From DATECU01 sp035286745 (GTDB lineage Bacteria; Acidobacteriota; Vicinamibacteria; Fen-336), in assembly GCA_035286745.1 (NCBI GenBank), contig DATECU010000295.1, forward strand, positions 1 to 18,201: DNA of 18,201 nucleotides, in the 5' to 3' direction. The notes under the pieces were generated by a model, which was not told where the DNA came from, did not search any database, and saw only the letters and a program-made list of their open reading frames with translations. Of the stretch, positions 1 to 10,653 are shown piece after piece (position 1 is the stretch's first letter; every line of letters begins with the position of its first letter). A program made the position numbers and the translations under genes.

Positions 1-981
1 CAGCTCCCCCATCAGCCGGTCGAACTGCTCGGGGTATAGGCTCTGGGCCCCGTCGCAGAGGGCCTTGTCGGGATCGTTGTGCACCTCGATCAAGAGCCCG
101 TCCGCCCCCGCCGCCACGGCGGCGCGGGCCATGGGCAGCACCTTGTCCCGCCGGCCGGTGGCATGGCTGGGATCCACCAGGATCGGCAGGTGGCTCCGCT
201 TCTTGACCACCGGGATGGCGGAAATGTCGAGGGTGTTGCGGGTCGCGTTCTCGAAGGTCCGGATGCCGCGCTCGCAGAGGATCACCTGCTGGTTGCCGCC
301 GGCCAGGATGTACTCCGCCGAGAGCAGCCACTCCTCGATGGTGGCGGAGAGGCCTCGCTTCAAGAGCACCGGCTTGCGGACCCTGCCCAGCTCCTTGAGC
401 AGGTCGAAGTTCTGCATGTTGCGGGCGCCCACTTGCAGGCAGTCCACATAACGGAGCATCATGTCGAGGGTGCGCACGTCCATGATCTCGGAGACCACCG
501 ACAGGCCCACCTCGTCGCCCGCTTCGCGCATCCAGATGAGGGCCTGCTCTCCCAGTCCCTGGAAGGCGTAAGGAGACGTGCGAGGCTTGAAGGCACCTCC
601 GCGCAGAACGCGGGCGCCCGATGCCACGACCGCCCGGGCCACCGCGAAGAGCTGCTCGCGGCTCTCCACCGAACAGGGGCCGGCCATCACCACCACCTCG
701 GGGCCGCCCACCGGAACCCCGCCCACGTCGACCACGGTGTCCTCCGCTCGGAAGGTGCGCCCCACCAGCTTGTAGGGCTCGGAGACCTTGATCACCTCGC
801 GCACGCCGGCGATCAGCTCCAGCGCCTGCGGCTCGACCGGACGCCGGGGCGTGCCCACCGCCCCCAGAACGGTGTGGTTGACGCCGGTGGAGCGGTGGAC
901 ATCGTAGCCCACCTCCACCAGCGTCTCGATGACTCTCTCGACCTGCTCCTCGCTGGCCGCCTGCTCCATTACGATGATCAT
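1..981 (-). CDS. aroF: 3-deoxy-7-phosphoheptulonate (DAHP) synthase, type I-beta, 3' end missing
   Basis: Condenses phosphoenolpyruvate and erythrose-4-phosphate, the first step of the shikimate pathway. The gene runs off the left edge: 327 codons are visible, and by comparison with the ~338-residue Thermotoga enzyme only a short C-terminal piece is missing. Residues about 1-70 (MIIVMEQAASEEQVERVIE onward) form the ferredoxin-like regulatory domain that binds Phe/Tyr in Thermotoga DAHP synthase. The barrel follows with MAGPCSVES (metal-ligand C103), RGGAFKPRTSPYAFQG, LVDPSHATGRR, LLIEVHNDP and DGAQSL. The ATG at 981 overlaps the chorismate mutase stop by ATGA and has AAGGAG five bases upstream. 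Further aromatic genes may follow to the left. Confidence 0.94.
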   Translation of the reverse strand, partial: MIIVMEQAASEEQVERVIETLVEVGYDVHRSTGVNHTVLGAVGTPRRPVEPQALELIAGVREVIKVSEPYKLVGRTFRAEDTVVDVGGVPVGGPEVVVMAGPCSVESREQLFAVARAVVASGARVLRGGAFKPRTSPYAFQGLGEQALIWMREAGDEVGLSVVSEIMDVRTLDMMLRYVDCLQVGARNMQNFDLLKELGRVRKPVLLKRGLSATIEEWLLSAEYILAGGNQQVILCERGIRTFENATRNTLDISAIPVVKKRSHLPILVDPSHATGRRDKVLPMARAAVAAGADGLLIEVHNDPDKALCDGAQSLYPEQFDRLMGEL

Positions 982-1409
982 GACGACTCCTTGCCGGGGC
1001 GCCGCTCGCGGCGTCCCTCCACCGTTTCCGGCGCGGTCTGCCGCACCGTTCCAGGACCTGCGAGGCGACCCTCGCCTCCCTCGGCCGGCGCCGGCGCCTC
1101 CGGCGCACTCTCCTGCGCCGCGATCCGCTCCAGCCGCCGGCTCTCGTCGATGACACGCTCGAACACCCGCTTGACCGCCAGCGGGTCGAGCGGCCCCGGG
1201 TTCTCCCGCATAACCCGATCCAGGATCCAGGCCTCGCGCTCCGGCGAGTAGACGGGCAGGCCCAGCCGCCGCTTGATCCTGCCGATCTCGACCGCGCAGG
1301 CCGACCGGCTGTTCAGCAACCGCATCAGCTGGCCGTCGATGCCGTCGATGCGCACGCGCCATTCCTCGATGGCGGCGGCGGCGGCGTTCACATTGCGCTC
1401 TTCAGCCAT
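978..1409 (-). CDS. aroQ: AroQ-type chorismate mutase
   Basis: Rearranges chorismate to prephenate, the entry to Phe and Tyr. The all-helical AroQ domain lies at about 14-95: R20/IDGIDGQLMRLLNSR, R35, K46 in IGRIKRR, and SPEREAWIL (55-63), matching the arginines, lysine and Glu that line the active site in E. coli chorismate mutase. Residues about 98-143 are a Pro/Ala/Glu/Arg-rich tail with no recognised domain. I use the ATG at 1409, with GGAG eight bases upstream, giving 143 aa. The GTG at 1391 would form the GTGA overlap with trpA seen at other junctions and give 137 aa. It ends in an ATGA overlap with the DAHP synthase gene. In B. subtilis such a domain is fused to DAHP synthase; here it is a separate ORF. 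Confidence 0.88.
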   Translation of the reverse strand: MAEERNVNAAAAAIEEWRVRIDGIDGQLMRLLNSRSACAVEIGRIKRRLGLPVYSPEREAWILDRVMRENPGPLDPLAVKRVFERVIDESRRLERIAAQESAPEAPAPAEGGEGRLAGPGTVRQTAPETVEGRRERRPGKESS

Positions 1410-2185
1410 CGCACCTTCTCCGCCAGGTCGCCCTGCGGGTTCTCTTCCAGGAAGCGCACCAGCGCGCTGCCCACCACCACGCCGTCGGCGATCTCCGCCG
1501 CTGCCCGGGCCTGCTCCGGCGTGGAGATGCCGAACCCCAGCACCACCGGCACCGCGCCGAGCCCCCGGAGCCGCTCCACCAGCGGTCGCGCCTCGCTCCC
1601 CAGCTCATCCTGTTCGCCGGTCACCCCGGTGCGGCTAACGGCGTAGACGAATCCGCGGCTCATCTCCGCCACGCTCGCCAGCCGCTCATGGGGACTGGTG
1701 GGAGCGGCCAGGAACACGGTATCCAGACCGACCGGACGCGCCATACTCAGCCACTCGGTGGCCTCCTCGGGCGGCAGATCGATCACCAGCACCCCGTCGA
1801 CACCGGCGTCCCTGGCGTCGGTCGCCAAGCGGCCAAGCCCATAGCGGAGCAGCGGGTTGAAGTAGCTGAACAGCAAGAGCGGCAGCTGGCTGCGGGTCCG
1901 AATCCGGCGCACCGCCTCCAGGACCCCCGCCAAGGTGGCCCCCTTCTTGAGGGCCCGATCGCTGGCACGCTGGATCACCGGCCCATCGGCTAACGGGTCC
2001 GAGAAGGGCACACCGAGCTCCAGCACATCCACTCCCCCGGCCTCCAGTTGCCAGGCGATCTCCGGCGTGCGTTCGAGAGAGGGGTCGCCCGCGGTGACGA
2101 AGCCCACGAAGGCCTTGCCGCCCCGGGAGCGCAAGAGGGCGAAGCGCTCACTGATTCGACTCGCGCCGGCGGTCGGACGGCTCAT
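1388..2185 (-). CDS. trpA: Tryptophan synthase alpha subunit
   Basis: Cleaves indole-3-glycerol phosphate to indole and glyceraldehyde-3-phosphate; indole is channelled to TrpB. The 265-residue barrel protein has catalytic E56 (VLELGVPFSDP) and D67 (LADGPVIQ), FVGFVTAGDP (26-35), and later SRTGVTG and GFGIST loops for phosphate binding. The start is ATG at 2185 in an ATGA overlap with trpB. The frame's extension to 3016 is a shadow of trpB. It completes the trp set and overlaps the chorismate mutase gene by 22 bases if that gene starts at its ATG. Confidence 0.96.
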   Translation of the reverse strand: MSRPTAGASRISERFALLRSRGGKAFVGFVTAGDPSLERTPEIAWQLEAGGVDVLELGVPFSDPLADGPVIQRASDRALKKGATLAGVLEAVRRIRTRSQLPLLLFSYFNPLLRYGLGRLATDARDAGVDGVLVIDLPPEEATEWLSMARPVGLDTVFLAAPTSPHERLASVAEMSRGFVYAVSRTGVTGEQDELGSEARPLVERLRGLGAVPVVLGFGISTPEQARAAAEIADGVVVGSALVRFLEENPQGDLAEKVRWLKSAM

Positions 2186-3414
2186 GCGGGACTTCCCCTG
2201 CCGACCAGGTCTCCGGCACCGGCGGCGATGCCCAGATCCTTGTCGCCCCGTCCGCTCAGGTTCACCACCACCAGCTTGTCGCGCAGTCCGGCCGCCTCGG
2301 CCAGCAACCAGGCCACGGCGTGGGAGGATTCGAGCGCCGGGATCAGGCCCTCGGTCTCGGCCAGCAGGTGAAAGGCCGCAAGGGCTTGCCGATCGCTCAC
2401 CGACTCGTACCGAACGCGGCCCCGATCGCGCAGCAGCGCGTGCTCGGGACCCACCGCCGGGTAGTCGAGACCGGCGGAGACCGAGTGGGTGGGCAGCACG
2501 TTGCCGGCGTCGTCTTGCAGCAGGTAGGTGCGCGTGCCCTGGAGCACACCGACGGCGGCGCCCTGGCCCAGGAAGCGGGCGGCGTGATCGCCGGGCCGAT
2601 CCGAACGACCGCCCGCCTCGACCCCCACCATCTCCACCGCGTCTTCGAGAAAGGGGAAGAAAAGGCCGATGGCGTTGGAGCCGCCGCCCACGCAGGCCAC
2701 CAGCAGATCGGGAAGCCGGCCCTCGGCGCCCAGAATCTGAGCGCGCGCCTCCTCGCCGATCACCGACTGGAAGTCCCGCACCATCATCGGGTAGGGATGA
2801 GCCCCCAGCACCGAGCCCAGGAGATAGTGGGTGGTGCGAACGTTGGTCACCCAGTCCCGCATCGCCTCGTTGATGGCGTCCTTCAGGGTGCAGGCGCCCG
2901 AGTCCACCCCCCGCACCTCGGCGCCCAGCAGGCGCATGCGCAGGACGTTTTGAGCCTGGCGAGCCATGTCCTCGGTGCCCATGTAGATCACGCAATCGAG
3001 ACCGAGCAGCGCGCACACGGTAGCGGTGGCGACGCCGTGCTGGCCGGCGCCGGTCTCCGCCACCACGCGCTTCTTGCCCATGCGCCTGACGAGGAGTGCC
3101 TGCCCCAGCGCGTTGTTGATCTTGTGGGCGCCGGTGTGGCAGAGGTCCTCGCGCTTGAGATAGACGCGACAGCCCAGCTGCTCCGAGAGGCGGCCGGCGT
3201 GCGTCAGGGGTGTCGGCCGTCCCACGTAGTCGCGCAGACCCGCCGCCAGCGCCTGACGAAAGGCCGGATCGTGCCCCGCCTCTCGGTAGGCGTCTTCCAG
3301 CTCCCGAAGCGGCTCCATGAGCGTCTCCGGGACAAAGCGGCCGCCGTAGGGGCCGAAGTGGCCGCCGGCGTCGGGCACCGCGGTCGGCGCGCGCTGGTCG
3401 GCCCCGGTTCTCAT
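2182..3414 (-). CDS. trpB: Tryptophan synthase beta subunit
   Basis: A PLP enzyme that condenses indole with L-serine to form tryptophan within the alpha2-beta2 complex. The 410-residue protein begins its core at HFGPYGGRFVPETLM and has PLP-binding K98 in CHTGAHKINNALGQ, the catalytic E120 in AETGAGQHG, and the phosphate loop GGGSNAIG. It is a standard TrpB1-type sequence. The start is ATG at 3414 in an ATGA overlap with trpCF, with GGCGGAAGC upstream; the frame is open to 4020, but that part is a shadow of trpCF. It overlaps trpA by ATGA, the usual partner arrangement. Confidence 0.97.
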   Translation of the reverse strand: MRTGADQRAPTAVPDAGGHFGPYGGRFVPETLMEPLRELEDAYREAGHDPAFRQALAAGLRDYVGRPTPLTHAGRLSEQLGCRVYLKREDLCHTGAHKINNALGQALLVRRMGKKRVVAETGAGQHGVATATVCALLGLDCVIYMGTEDMARQAQNVLRMRLLGAEVRGVDSGACTLKDAINEAMRDWVTNVRTTHYLLGSVLGAHPYPMMVRDFQSVIGEEARAQILGAEGRLPDLLVACVGGGSNAIGLFFPFLEDAVEMVGVEAGGRSDRPGDHAARFLGQGAAVGVLQGTRTYLLQDDAGNVLPTHSVSAGLDYPAVGPEHALLRDRGRVRYESVSDRQALAAFHLLAETEGLIPALESSHAVAWLLAEAAGLRDKLVVVNLSGRGDKDLGIAAGAGDLVGRGSPA

Positions 3415-4862
3415 GCTTCCGCCTTTCTCACCGCTTCCACGAAGGCGCGCATCTTGGCCGCATCCTTCTTCCCCGGCGAGGACTCGACACCCGACGAGAC
3501 GTCGACGCCGTCGGGCCTCACGGTGGCGATGGCCTCGGCCACGTTCTCCGCATCCAATCCCCCCGCCAGAATCAGGTGGGAGACCTGACTGCGGAGGGCG
3601 CGCGCCCTGGACCAGTCGAAGCGCTGGCCGGTTCCGCCCGGTGCGATGCCGCTCTCGGCGTCGACCAGAATCGCGGAGGCCTGCTCCTCGAACCGGGCGG
3701 CCTGGGTCGAGTCGAAGTCCTGGCCGACACGCAGCGCCTTGATGCCACGGCGCGGAGCCGCCGCCACCTGGGCCGGCGACTCGCTTCCGTGCAGTTGGAC
3801 CAGGTCGAGCCCCACCTCGTCGGCCACGCTCGCCATCTGCTCCCGGCTGGCGTCGACGAACACACCCACGCGGCTGACGAATGGGGGCAGCGACTGGGAG
3901 ATACGGCGGGCGGTGGCGGCATCGACGACGCGAGGGCTGCTGGGCCAGAACACGAAGCCCACCGCGTCGGCGCCGGCGCGCACTGCCGCCAGACCGTCTT
4001 CCACACTGGTTATGCCGCAAATCTTGACGGCCACCCGCGGCTGGCTGTTCGGGGACGCGACAGCCGCGCTCTTGATCAGGGACTCCAGCGCCAGCCCGGG
4101 GTCGGGGCTGGTCATCAGGTGCTCGCCCACCAGGAACGCGTGGTACCCCGCCTCCCGCAACCGTCTGAGGTCGGCCCCGGTCTTGATCCCGCTCTCGGCG
4201 ATCTTGATCACACCGGCGGGGACCAGAGAGGCCAGCGAGAAGGCGGTGTCCAGGTCGACCTGAAGCGTGCGCAGGTCGCGACTATTGACGCCCACGATGC
4301 GCGCGCCGGCGGCCATCCCCCGATCCAGTTCCACCCGGTCGTGAACCTCCACCACGGCGTCCAGTCCCACCTCGACGGCCGTGGCGTGCAACTCGGAAAG
4401 CTCGGCATCGGAGAGCGCAGCCACGATCAGCAGGATGGCGTCGGCCCCCGCGTACCAGGCCTCCCAGATCTGATAGGGATCGACGATGAAGTCCTTGCGG
4501 AGGGTAGGCAAGAGGGTGGCGCCTCGCGCCTCCCGCAAGTCCTCCAGCGAACCGCCAAAGAACTCCTCCTCGGTGAGCACGGAAAGGGCCGCCGCCCCCG
4601 CGATTTCGTAGGCCTGAGCCACCTGTACCGGATGCAGGTCGGCCCGCAAGGACCCCTTGGAGGGCGACCGCCGCTTGAACTCGGCGATCACGTTGAAGCG
4701 CCCGGGTCGGGTGAGCGCCTGTGCGAAGGGACGCCTACCGGTCGGGGTGGGCGCCGTGACCTGGAGCTTGTCGATGGGAAAGATGCGCCGGCGCTCGGTC
4801 ACCCGTTCCCGGGTTCGCGCCACCACTTGGGCCAGCAGGCTGGGACCTTGAATTAAGACCAT
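3411..4862 (-). CDS. trpCF: Bifunctional indole-3-glycerol-phosphate synthase / phosphoribosylanthranilate isomerase
   Basis: One 483-residue chain holds two (beta-alpha)8 barrels that catalyse consecutive Trp steps. Residues about 1-262 are TrpC: VIAEFKRRSPSKG (58-70, with E61 and K63), LRKDFIVDPYQ (121-131, catalytic K123), GVNSRDL (191-197) and IAESGI (221-226). After a short linker (about 264-275), residues about 276-483 are TrpF: general base C282 in VKICGITS, GFVFWPSSPR (302-311), and the Asp of LVDAESG (D401) followed by GGTG. The order is the same as in the E. coli fusion. It overlaps trpD by ten bases and trpB by ATGA. The presence of a full TrpF argues against HisA doing that job. 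Confidence 0.96.
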   Translation of the reverse strand: MVLIQGPSLLAQVVARTRERVTERRRIFPIDKLQVTAPTPTGRRPFAQALTRPGRFNVIAEFKRRSPSKGSLRADLHPVQVAQAYEIAGAAALSVLTEEEFFGGSLEDLREARGATLLPTLRKDFIVDPYQIWEAWYAGADAILLIVAALSDAELSELHATAVEVGLDAVVEVHDRVELDRGMAAGARIVGVNSRDLRTLQVDLDTAFSLASLVPAGVIKIAESGIKTGADLRRLREAGYHAFLVGEHLMTSPDPGLALESLIKSAAVASPNSQPRVAVKICGITSVEDGLAAVRAGADAVGFVFWPSSPRVVDAATARRISQSLPPFVSRVGVFVDASREQMASVADEVGLDLVQLHGSESPAQVAAAPRRGIKALRVGQDFDSTQAARFEEQASAILVDAESGIAPGGTGQRFDWSRARALRSQVSHLILAGGLDAENVAEAIATVRPDGVDVSSGVESSPGKKDAAKMRAFVEAVRKAEA

Positions 4863-5851
4863 GAGAGGCTCCTCACCTGATCAAGGAGCGCCGCGGCGCG
4901 TCCCTGGTCGATGCTGTCGGCAGCCAACTGCGCCCCCTGGTGCAGATGACTCGCGCGGCCAGCCACCATCAGGGCGGCCGCAGCGTTGAGCACGACCACG
5001 TCCCGGCAGGGGCCCTTCTCCCCTTCCAGCACGCGACGCGTTATCTGCGCGCACTCCTGGGCACTGCCTCCGTGGAGCGCTTCGAGCGGGGCCGGCGTGA
5101 GCCCGGCCATCTGGGGCGAGACGCTGAGGCTCTCGACCCTGCCGCGCTCGAGGCGGGCCACGCTGGTCTCGCCGGCCAGCGTCAACTCGTCCAGACCCTG
5201 ACCGTGCACCACCCAGGCCCGCTCCACCCCCAACCGGCCCAGGCAGCGCGCCATGAAGGGAGCCAGCTCCGGTCGCGCCACCCCCACCACCTGGGCCGCC
5301 GGGCGGGCCGGGTTGGTGAGGGGGCCCAGCAGGTTGAAGGCGGTGCGCACGCCTAACTCCTTGCGGGGTCCCACCGCGTGCCGGGTCGCCGCATGGAAGG
5401 AGGGCGCGAAGAGGAAGGCCCATCCTGCGCGATCCAGGCACTCCTGGACCTTCTCCGGCGCCAGCTCGATCTTGACCCCCAGCGCCTCCAGCACGTCGGC
5501 GCTGCCGCAGTGCCCGCTCGCCGAACGATTCCCGTGCTTGGCCACGGTGACGCCGCAGGCGGCCACCACCAGCGAGGCCACGGTCGAGATGTTGAAGGTG
5601 CCAGCCCCGTCTCCCCCGGTGCCACAGGTGTCGATGGCGTTGCGGGACCTCACCGGCATGGCTCGCGCCCGCATGGCGCGCGCGAAGCCCACCACCTCGT
5701 CCTCGGTCTCGCCGCGCACCGCCAGGGCGGCCAACAGCCCCCCGATCTGCGCGGGTGTCGCCTCGCCGTCCATGATGGCAGCCATCGCCGCCCCGGCTTC
5801 CTCTTCCGAGAGCCGCTCGCCCTTCATCACCTTGGCCAGGCACTGCTTCAT
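4853..5851 (-). CDS. trpD: Anthranilate phosphoribosyltransferase
   Basis: Joins anthranilate and PRPP to give N-(5-phosphoribosyl)anthranilate. With the ATG at 5851 it has 332 residues, normal for the family. The PRPP/metal signature DTCGTGGDG is at 74-82, followed by FNIST, the anthranilate-contacting KHGNRS (105-110) and SGHCGSADVLEALG. A GTG four codons upstream at 5863 is an alternative start; neither has a strong ribosome site (GGGTGG lies close to the ATG). With HisG it is one of two PRPP-consuming enzymes of the operon. It ends in TAA and overlaps trpCF by ten bases. Confidence 0.95.
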   Translation of the reverse strand: MKQCLAKVMKGERLSEEEAGAAMAAIMDGEATPAQIGGLLAALAVRGETEDEVVGFARAMRARAMPVRSRNAIDTCGTGGDGAGTFNISTVASLVVAACGVTVAKHGNRSASGHCGSADVLEALGVKIELAPEKVQECLDRAGWAFLFAPSFHAATRHAVGPRKELGVRTAFNLLGPLTNPARPAAQVVGVARPELAPFMARCLGRLGVERAWVVHGQGLDELTLAGETSVARLERGRVESLSVSPQMAGLTPAPLEALHGGSAQECAQITRRVLEGEKGPCRDVVVLNAAAALMVAGRASHLHQGAQLAADSIDQGRAAALLDQVRSLSWS

Positions 5852-5886
5852 CGCGCCACCCACGCAACATCAACCACAAAGACACT

Positions 5887-6456
5887 TCATGTTCGTTGTT
5901 CGAGGAAGTTCCGGAGCAGCGTCTTGCCCACTGCGGTCAGGATGCTCTCGGGGTGGAATTGCACGCCCTCCAGGGCGAACTCGCGGTGGCGGAGACCCAT
6001 CACCAGGCCGTCGTCCGTCCAGGCCGAGATCTCCAGGCACTCGGGCACGCTGGCTCGCTCTACCACCAGCGAGTGATAGCGGGTCGCGGTGAAGGGCTGC
6101 GGCAAGCCCGAGAACAGCGTGCGCCCGTCGTGCTGGATCTCCGAGGTCTTGCCGTGCATGAGCTTGGGCGCGCGCACCACCCGGCCGCCAAACGCCTGGC
6201 CCAGGGCCTGGTGGCCCAGGCACACCCCTAGCAAGGGCACCCGGCCGGCCGCCTGGGCTATCAGCTCCAGGCTGATCCCGGACTGATCGGGGGTCCCCGG
6301 CCCCGGAGAGATGACGACCCGATCCGGCTTCAGGGCCAGCGCCTGGCCGACACTCATCTCGTCGTTCCTGACCACTCGCGTCTCCGCCCCCAGCTCGCCC
6401 AGATACTGGTACAGGTTGTAGGTGAAGGAGTCGTAGTTGTCGACCAAGAGCAGCAT
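5887..6456 (-). CDS. trpG: Anthranilate synthase component II, glutamine amidotransferase
   Basis: The class I glutaminase subunit that supplies ammonia to TrpE. The 189-residue protein starts with the typical LLLVDNYDSFTYN, has the oxyanion loop SPGPGTP (50-56), the nucleophile C79 in LLGVCLGHQAL, and H168/E170 in GVQFHPES. It may also serve para-aminobenzoate synthase (PabA role), as in several bacteria with one such gene; the sequence does not settle this. The ATG at 6456 is four bases after trpE. The longer in-frame ORF to 6627 is inside trpE. It is followed by one of the largest gaps in the operon (35 bases to the preferred trpD start), which shows no hairpin or promoter that I can see. 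Confidence 0.96.
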   Translation of the reverse strand: MLLLVDNYDSFTYNLYQYLGELGAETRVVRNDEMSVGQALALKPDRVVISPGPGTPDQSGISLELIAQAAGRVPLLGVCLGHQALGQAFGGRVVRAPKLMHGKTSEIQHDGRTLFSGLPQPFTATRYHSLVVERASVPECLEISAWTDDGLVMGLRHREFALEGVQFHPESILTAVGKTLLRNFLEQRT

Positions 6457-6460
6457 GGGA

Positions 6461-7917
<1,457 letters not shown>

Positions 7918-7921
<4 letters not shown>

Positions 7922-8522
7922 TGGCCTCGCCTCCGCTGCCTCAACACCTGAAGCACCGTGCCCAGCCCCACGCCCCGCTGCTGCAACACCACCAGCAGGT
8001 GGAACAGGAGATCGGCCGACTCCTCCGCCAAACGTTCATCGCTCTCGCCCTTGGCGGCCAGGATCACCTCGGTGGCCTCCTCCCCGATCTTCTTGAGACT
8101 GGCGTCCAGACCCTTCTCGAACAGGCTGCTGGTGTAGGAGCCCGAGGGGCGGTGCTTGGATCGCTCGGCAATCACCGCTGCCAGCTCGGCCAGCACCCCG
8201 GCCTCCGTCGCCGTGTCGTCGCCGAAGCAGGTGCGGTTGCCGGTGTGACAGGCCGGCCCTTCGGGGTCCGCGATCAAGAGCAGCGTGTCGCGGTCGCAAT
8301 CGGCGCGGAGATCCCGAACCCGCAGGCCGTTCCCCGAGGTCTCACCCTTCCTCCACAGCACCTGACGACTGCGGCTCCAGAAGTGGGCGAGGCCGGTCTC
8401 GGCGGTCAGCCGCAGCGCCTCGGCATTGGCCCAGGCCACCATCAACAGGTCGCCGCTCGCCCGGTCCTGGACCACCACCGGCAGCAGGCCCAGGGCGTCG
8501 AAGCTCAGTCCCTCGGGAATCG

Positions 8523-8532
<10 letters not shown>
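7918..8532 (-). CDS. hisIE: Fused phosphoribosyl-AMP cyclohydrolase / phosphoribosyl-ATP pyrophosphatase
   Basis: Carries out histidine steps two and three. The C-terminal HisE domain (about 118-204) removes pyrophosphate from PR-ATP; it shows KKIGEEATEVILAAK (147-161) and EESADLLFHLLVVL (170-183). The N-terminal HisI domain (about 1-112) opens the adenine ring of PR-AMP; its metal-binding Cys residues are C79 (ADCDRD), C95 and C102 (PACHTGNRTCF). The start is GTG at 8532, overlapping hisF by ten bases, with GGAGG seven bases upstream. The fused form is common in bacteria. It ends the his block and overlaps trpE by GTGA, so the his and trp blocks are joined with no gap. Confidence 0.95.
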
Positions 8533-9284
<752 letters not shown>

Positions 9285-9286
9285 GG

Positions 9287-10003
9287 TCAGGCCACCTCCA
9301 GGGCCTGCGCCAGCGTGAACCGGCCCTCGTAGAGGGCCTTGCCTACGATCACCTCGTCCACGCCGGCGCCTTCCAGGGCCTTCAAGCGGACCAGGTCCTC
9401 GATCCGCGACACCCCGCCAGCAGCGGTTATGCGCAGGCCGCTGGTGCGGGCCATCTCTTCGATGGCGGGAAGGTTGGGGCCCACCAGCGTCCCGTCGCGC
9501 ACCACGTCGGTGTACTGGATGCGGGGGACGCCCCAGGCCCTCACCTCGGCTGCCAGCTCCACCGCGGCCACCTCGGTGATCTCGGTCCAGCCCGCCACCG
9601 TGACCTTCCCCTGCCTGGCGTCGAGCGCCACCGCCACCGCCTCCGGCCACTCCAGGAGCGCCAACTTCACGACCGCCGGCGACGCCACGGCGGCGGTGCC
9701 GAAGATGACGCGATCGGCGCCGCGCTCGCGATAGCGTCTTGCGCTCTCCAGGCTGCGCAGTCCCCCACCCACCTCCACCGGGATGCGCACCGCCGCAATC
9801 ACCGCCGCCAGCGCCGGGAACTGCGGCTCACCGCTGATGGCGGCGTCCAGGTCCACCAGATGCAGGCGGGTGGCGCCCTGGGCCTCCCACTGCCGTGCCA
9901 CCTCGGCCGGATCGCTGCCGTAGACGGTGATCTGCTTCAGCTCTCCCTGACGCAGCCGCACCACCTTGCCGCCGCGCAGGTCGATGGCGGGAATCACGAT
10001 CAC
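9287..10003 (-). CDS. hisA: ProFAR isomerase HisA
   Basis: Catalyses the Amadori rearrangement of ProFAR to PRFAR, the fourth histidine step, on a (beta-alpha)8 barrel. The 238 residues contain the catalytic aspartates D8 (PAIDLRGG) and D128 (VALDAR), the phosphate-binding VEVGGGLRS (76-84) and the late AAGGVSR loop. The start is GTG at 10003 in a GTGA overlap with hisH, with GGGAGG five bases upstream; the frame's extension to 10063 lies inside hisH. A separate TrpF domain is encoded in trpCF, so there is no need for HisA to be a dual-substrate PriA as in actinobacteria. It stops two bases before hisF. Confidence 0.95.
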   Translation of the reverse strand: MIVIPAIDLRGGKVVRLRQGELKQITVYGSDPAEVARQWEAQGATRLHLVDLDAAISGEPQFPALAAVIAAVRIPVEVGGGLRSLESARRYRERGADRVIFGTAAVASPAVVKLALLEWPEAVAVALDARQGKVTVAGWTEITEVAAVELAAEVRAWGVPRIQYTDVVRDGTLVGPNLPAIEEMARTSGLRITAAGGVSRIEDLVRLKALEGAGVDEVIVGKALYEGRFTLAQALEVA

Positions 10004-10653
10004 GCACCCCTCCCGCTGGCGGCACGCCTGGCCGCGGCCAAGACCGGCTTGCGCTCCACCCAACGAATGAAATTCTCCACCATGCGCAGCCCGACGGCCT
10101 GGCTCTTCTCGGGGTGAAACTGCACGCCGACCACCGAGCCCCGCCCGGCCACCGCGGCGAAGTCGCGGCCATAGTCCGAGCTGGCCACCACCACCGCGTC
10201 ATCGGCGTCGCAGAAATAGGAGTGCACGAAGTAGAGGTGAGCCCCTTCCGCGATCCCCTCCAGCAGGGGATGCTGCTGGCGTTGGGCGATCCGATTCCAG
10301 CCCATGTGCGGTACCGGCAGGTCGCCGTCGAAGCGGCGCACCCGTCCGGGCAACAAGCCAAGGCCCGGGTGTCGGCCGTGCTCTTCGCTTTCCTCGAACA
10401 GGACCTGCATGCCGATGCAGATCCCCAGCACCGGCTTGCCGGCGCTGGCCGCCTCATCGATCACCGCCGTGAGGCCGCGTCGCCGGATTTCCTCCATGGT
10501 CGCACCAAACGCGCCGTCACCGGGCAACACCAGCGCATCCGCCTGGCGCAGCCGATCTGTATCGGCCGAGAGGAACGCCTCCGCCCCCAGGCAGCGAAAG
10601 GCCTTGCTCACGCTGCCCAGGTTTCCGATGCCGTAGTCGACGATGCCGATCAC
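10000..10653 (-). CDS. hisH: Imidazole glycerol phosphate synthase, glutaminase subunit HisH
   Basis: The class I glutamine amidotransferase subunit that feeds ammonia to HisF, forming imidazole glycerol phosphate and AICAR. The 217-residue product has the nucleophile C79 in LGICIGMQ and the His-Glu pair H180/E182 in GVQFHPEKS, the complete catalytic triad. Family segments DYGIGNLGSV (6-15), LPGDGAFG (43-50) and YFVHSYF (141-147) are present. The start is GTG at 10653, in a GTGA overlap with the hisB stop, with AAGGGGG four bases upstream. The last ~15 residues (Ala/Arg-rich) extend past the usual end. It overlaps hisA by GTGA. Confidence 0.95.
   Translation of the reverse strand: MIGIVDYGIGNLGSVSKAFRCLGAEAFLSADTDRLRQADALVLPGDGAFGATMEEIRRRGLTAVIDEAASAGKPVLGICIGMQVLFEESEEHGRHPGLGLLPGRVRRFDGDLPVPHMGWNRIAQRQQHPLLEGIAEGAHLYFVHSYFCDADDAVVVASSDYGRDFAAVAGRGSVVGVQFHPEKSQAVGLRMVENFIRWVERKPVLAAARRAASGRGA

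Noticed and set aside
79..1251. Plus-strand ORF of 390 codons opposite the DAHP synthase and chorismate mutase genes; similar long plus-strand ORFs at 2320-3588, 3576-4856, 6779-7951 and 15314-16516.
   Set aside because: All mirror well-supported minus-strand enzymes, with His/Arg/Gly-rich composition typical of antisense frames and no family signatures.
1388..3016. Possible large fusion upstream of trpA (542-codon frame); similar upstream extensions for trpB, hisG, hisH, hisF and hisIE.
   Set aside because: The extra N-terminal parts are out-of-frame readings of the preceding gene; family starts coincide with ATGA/GTGA junctions or SD sites.
9287..10003. HisA acting as a dual HisA/TrpF enzyme (PriA).
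   Set aside because: A complete TrpF domain with its catalytic Cys and Asp is encoded in trpCF, so no dual function is required.
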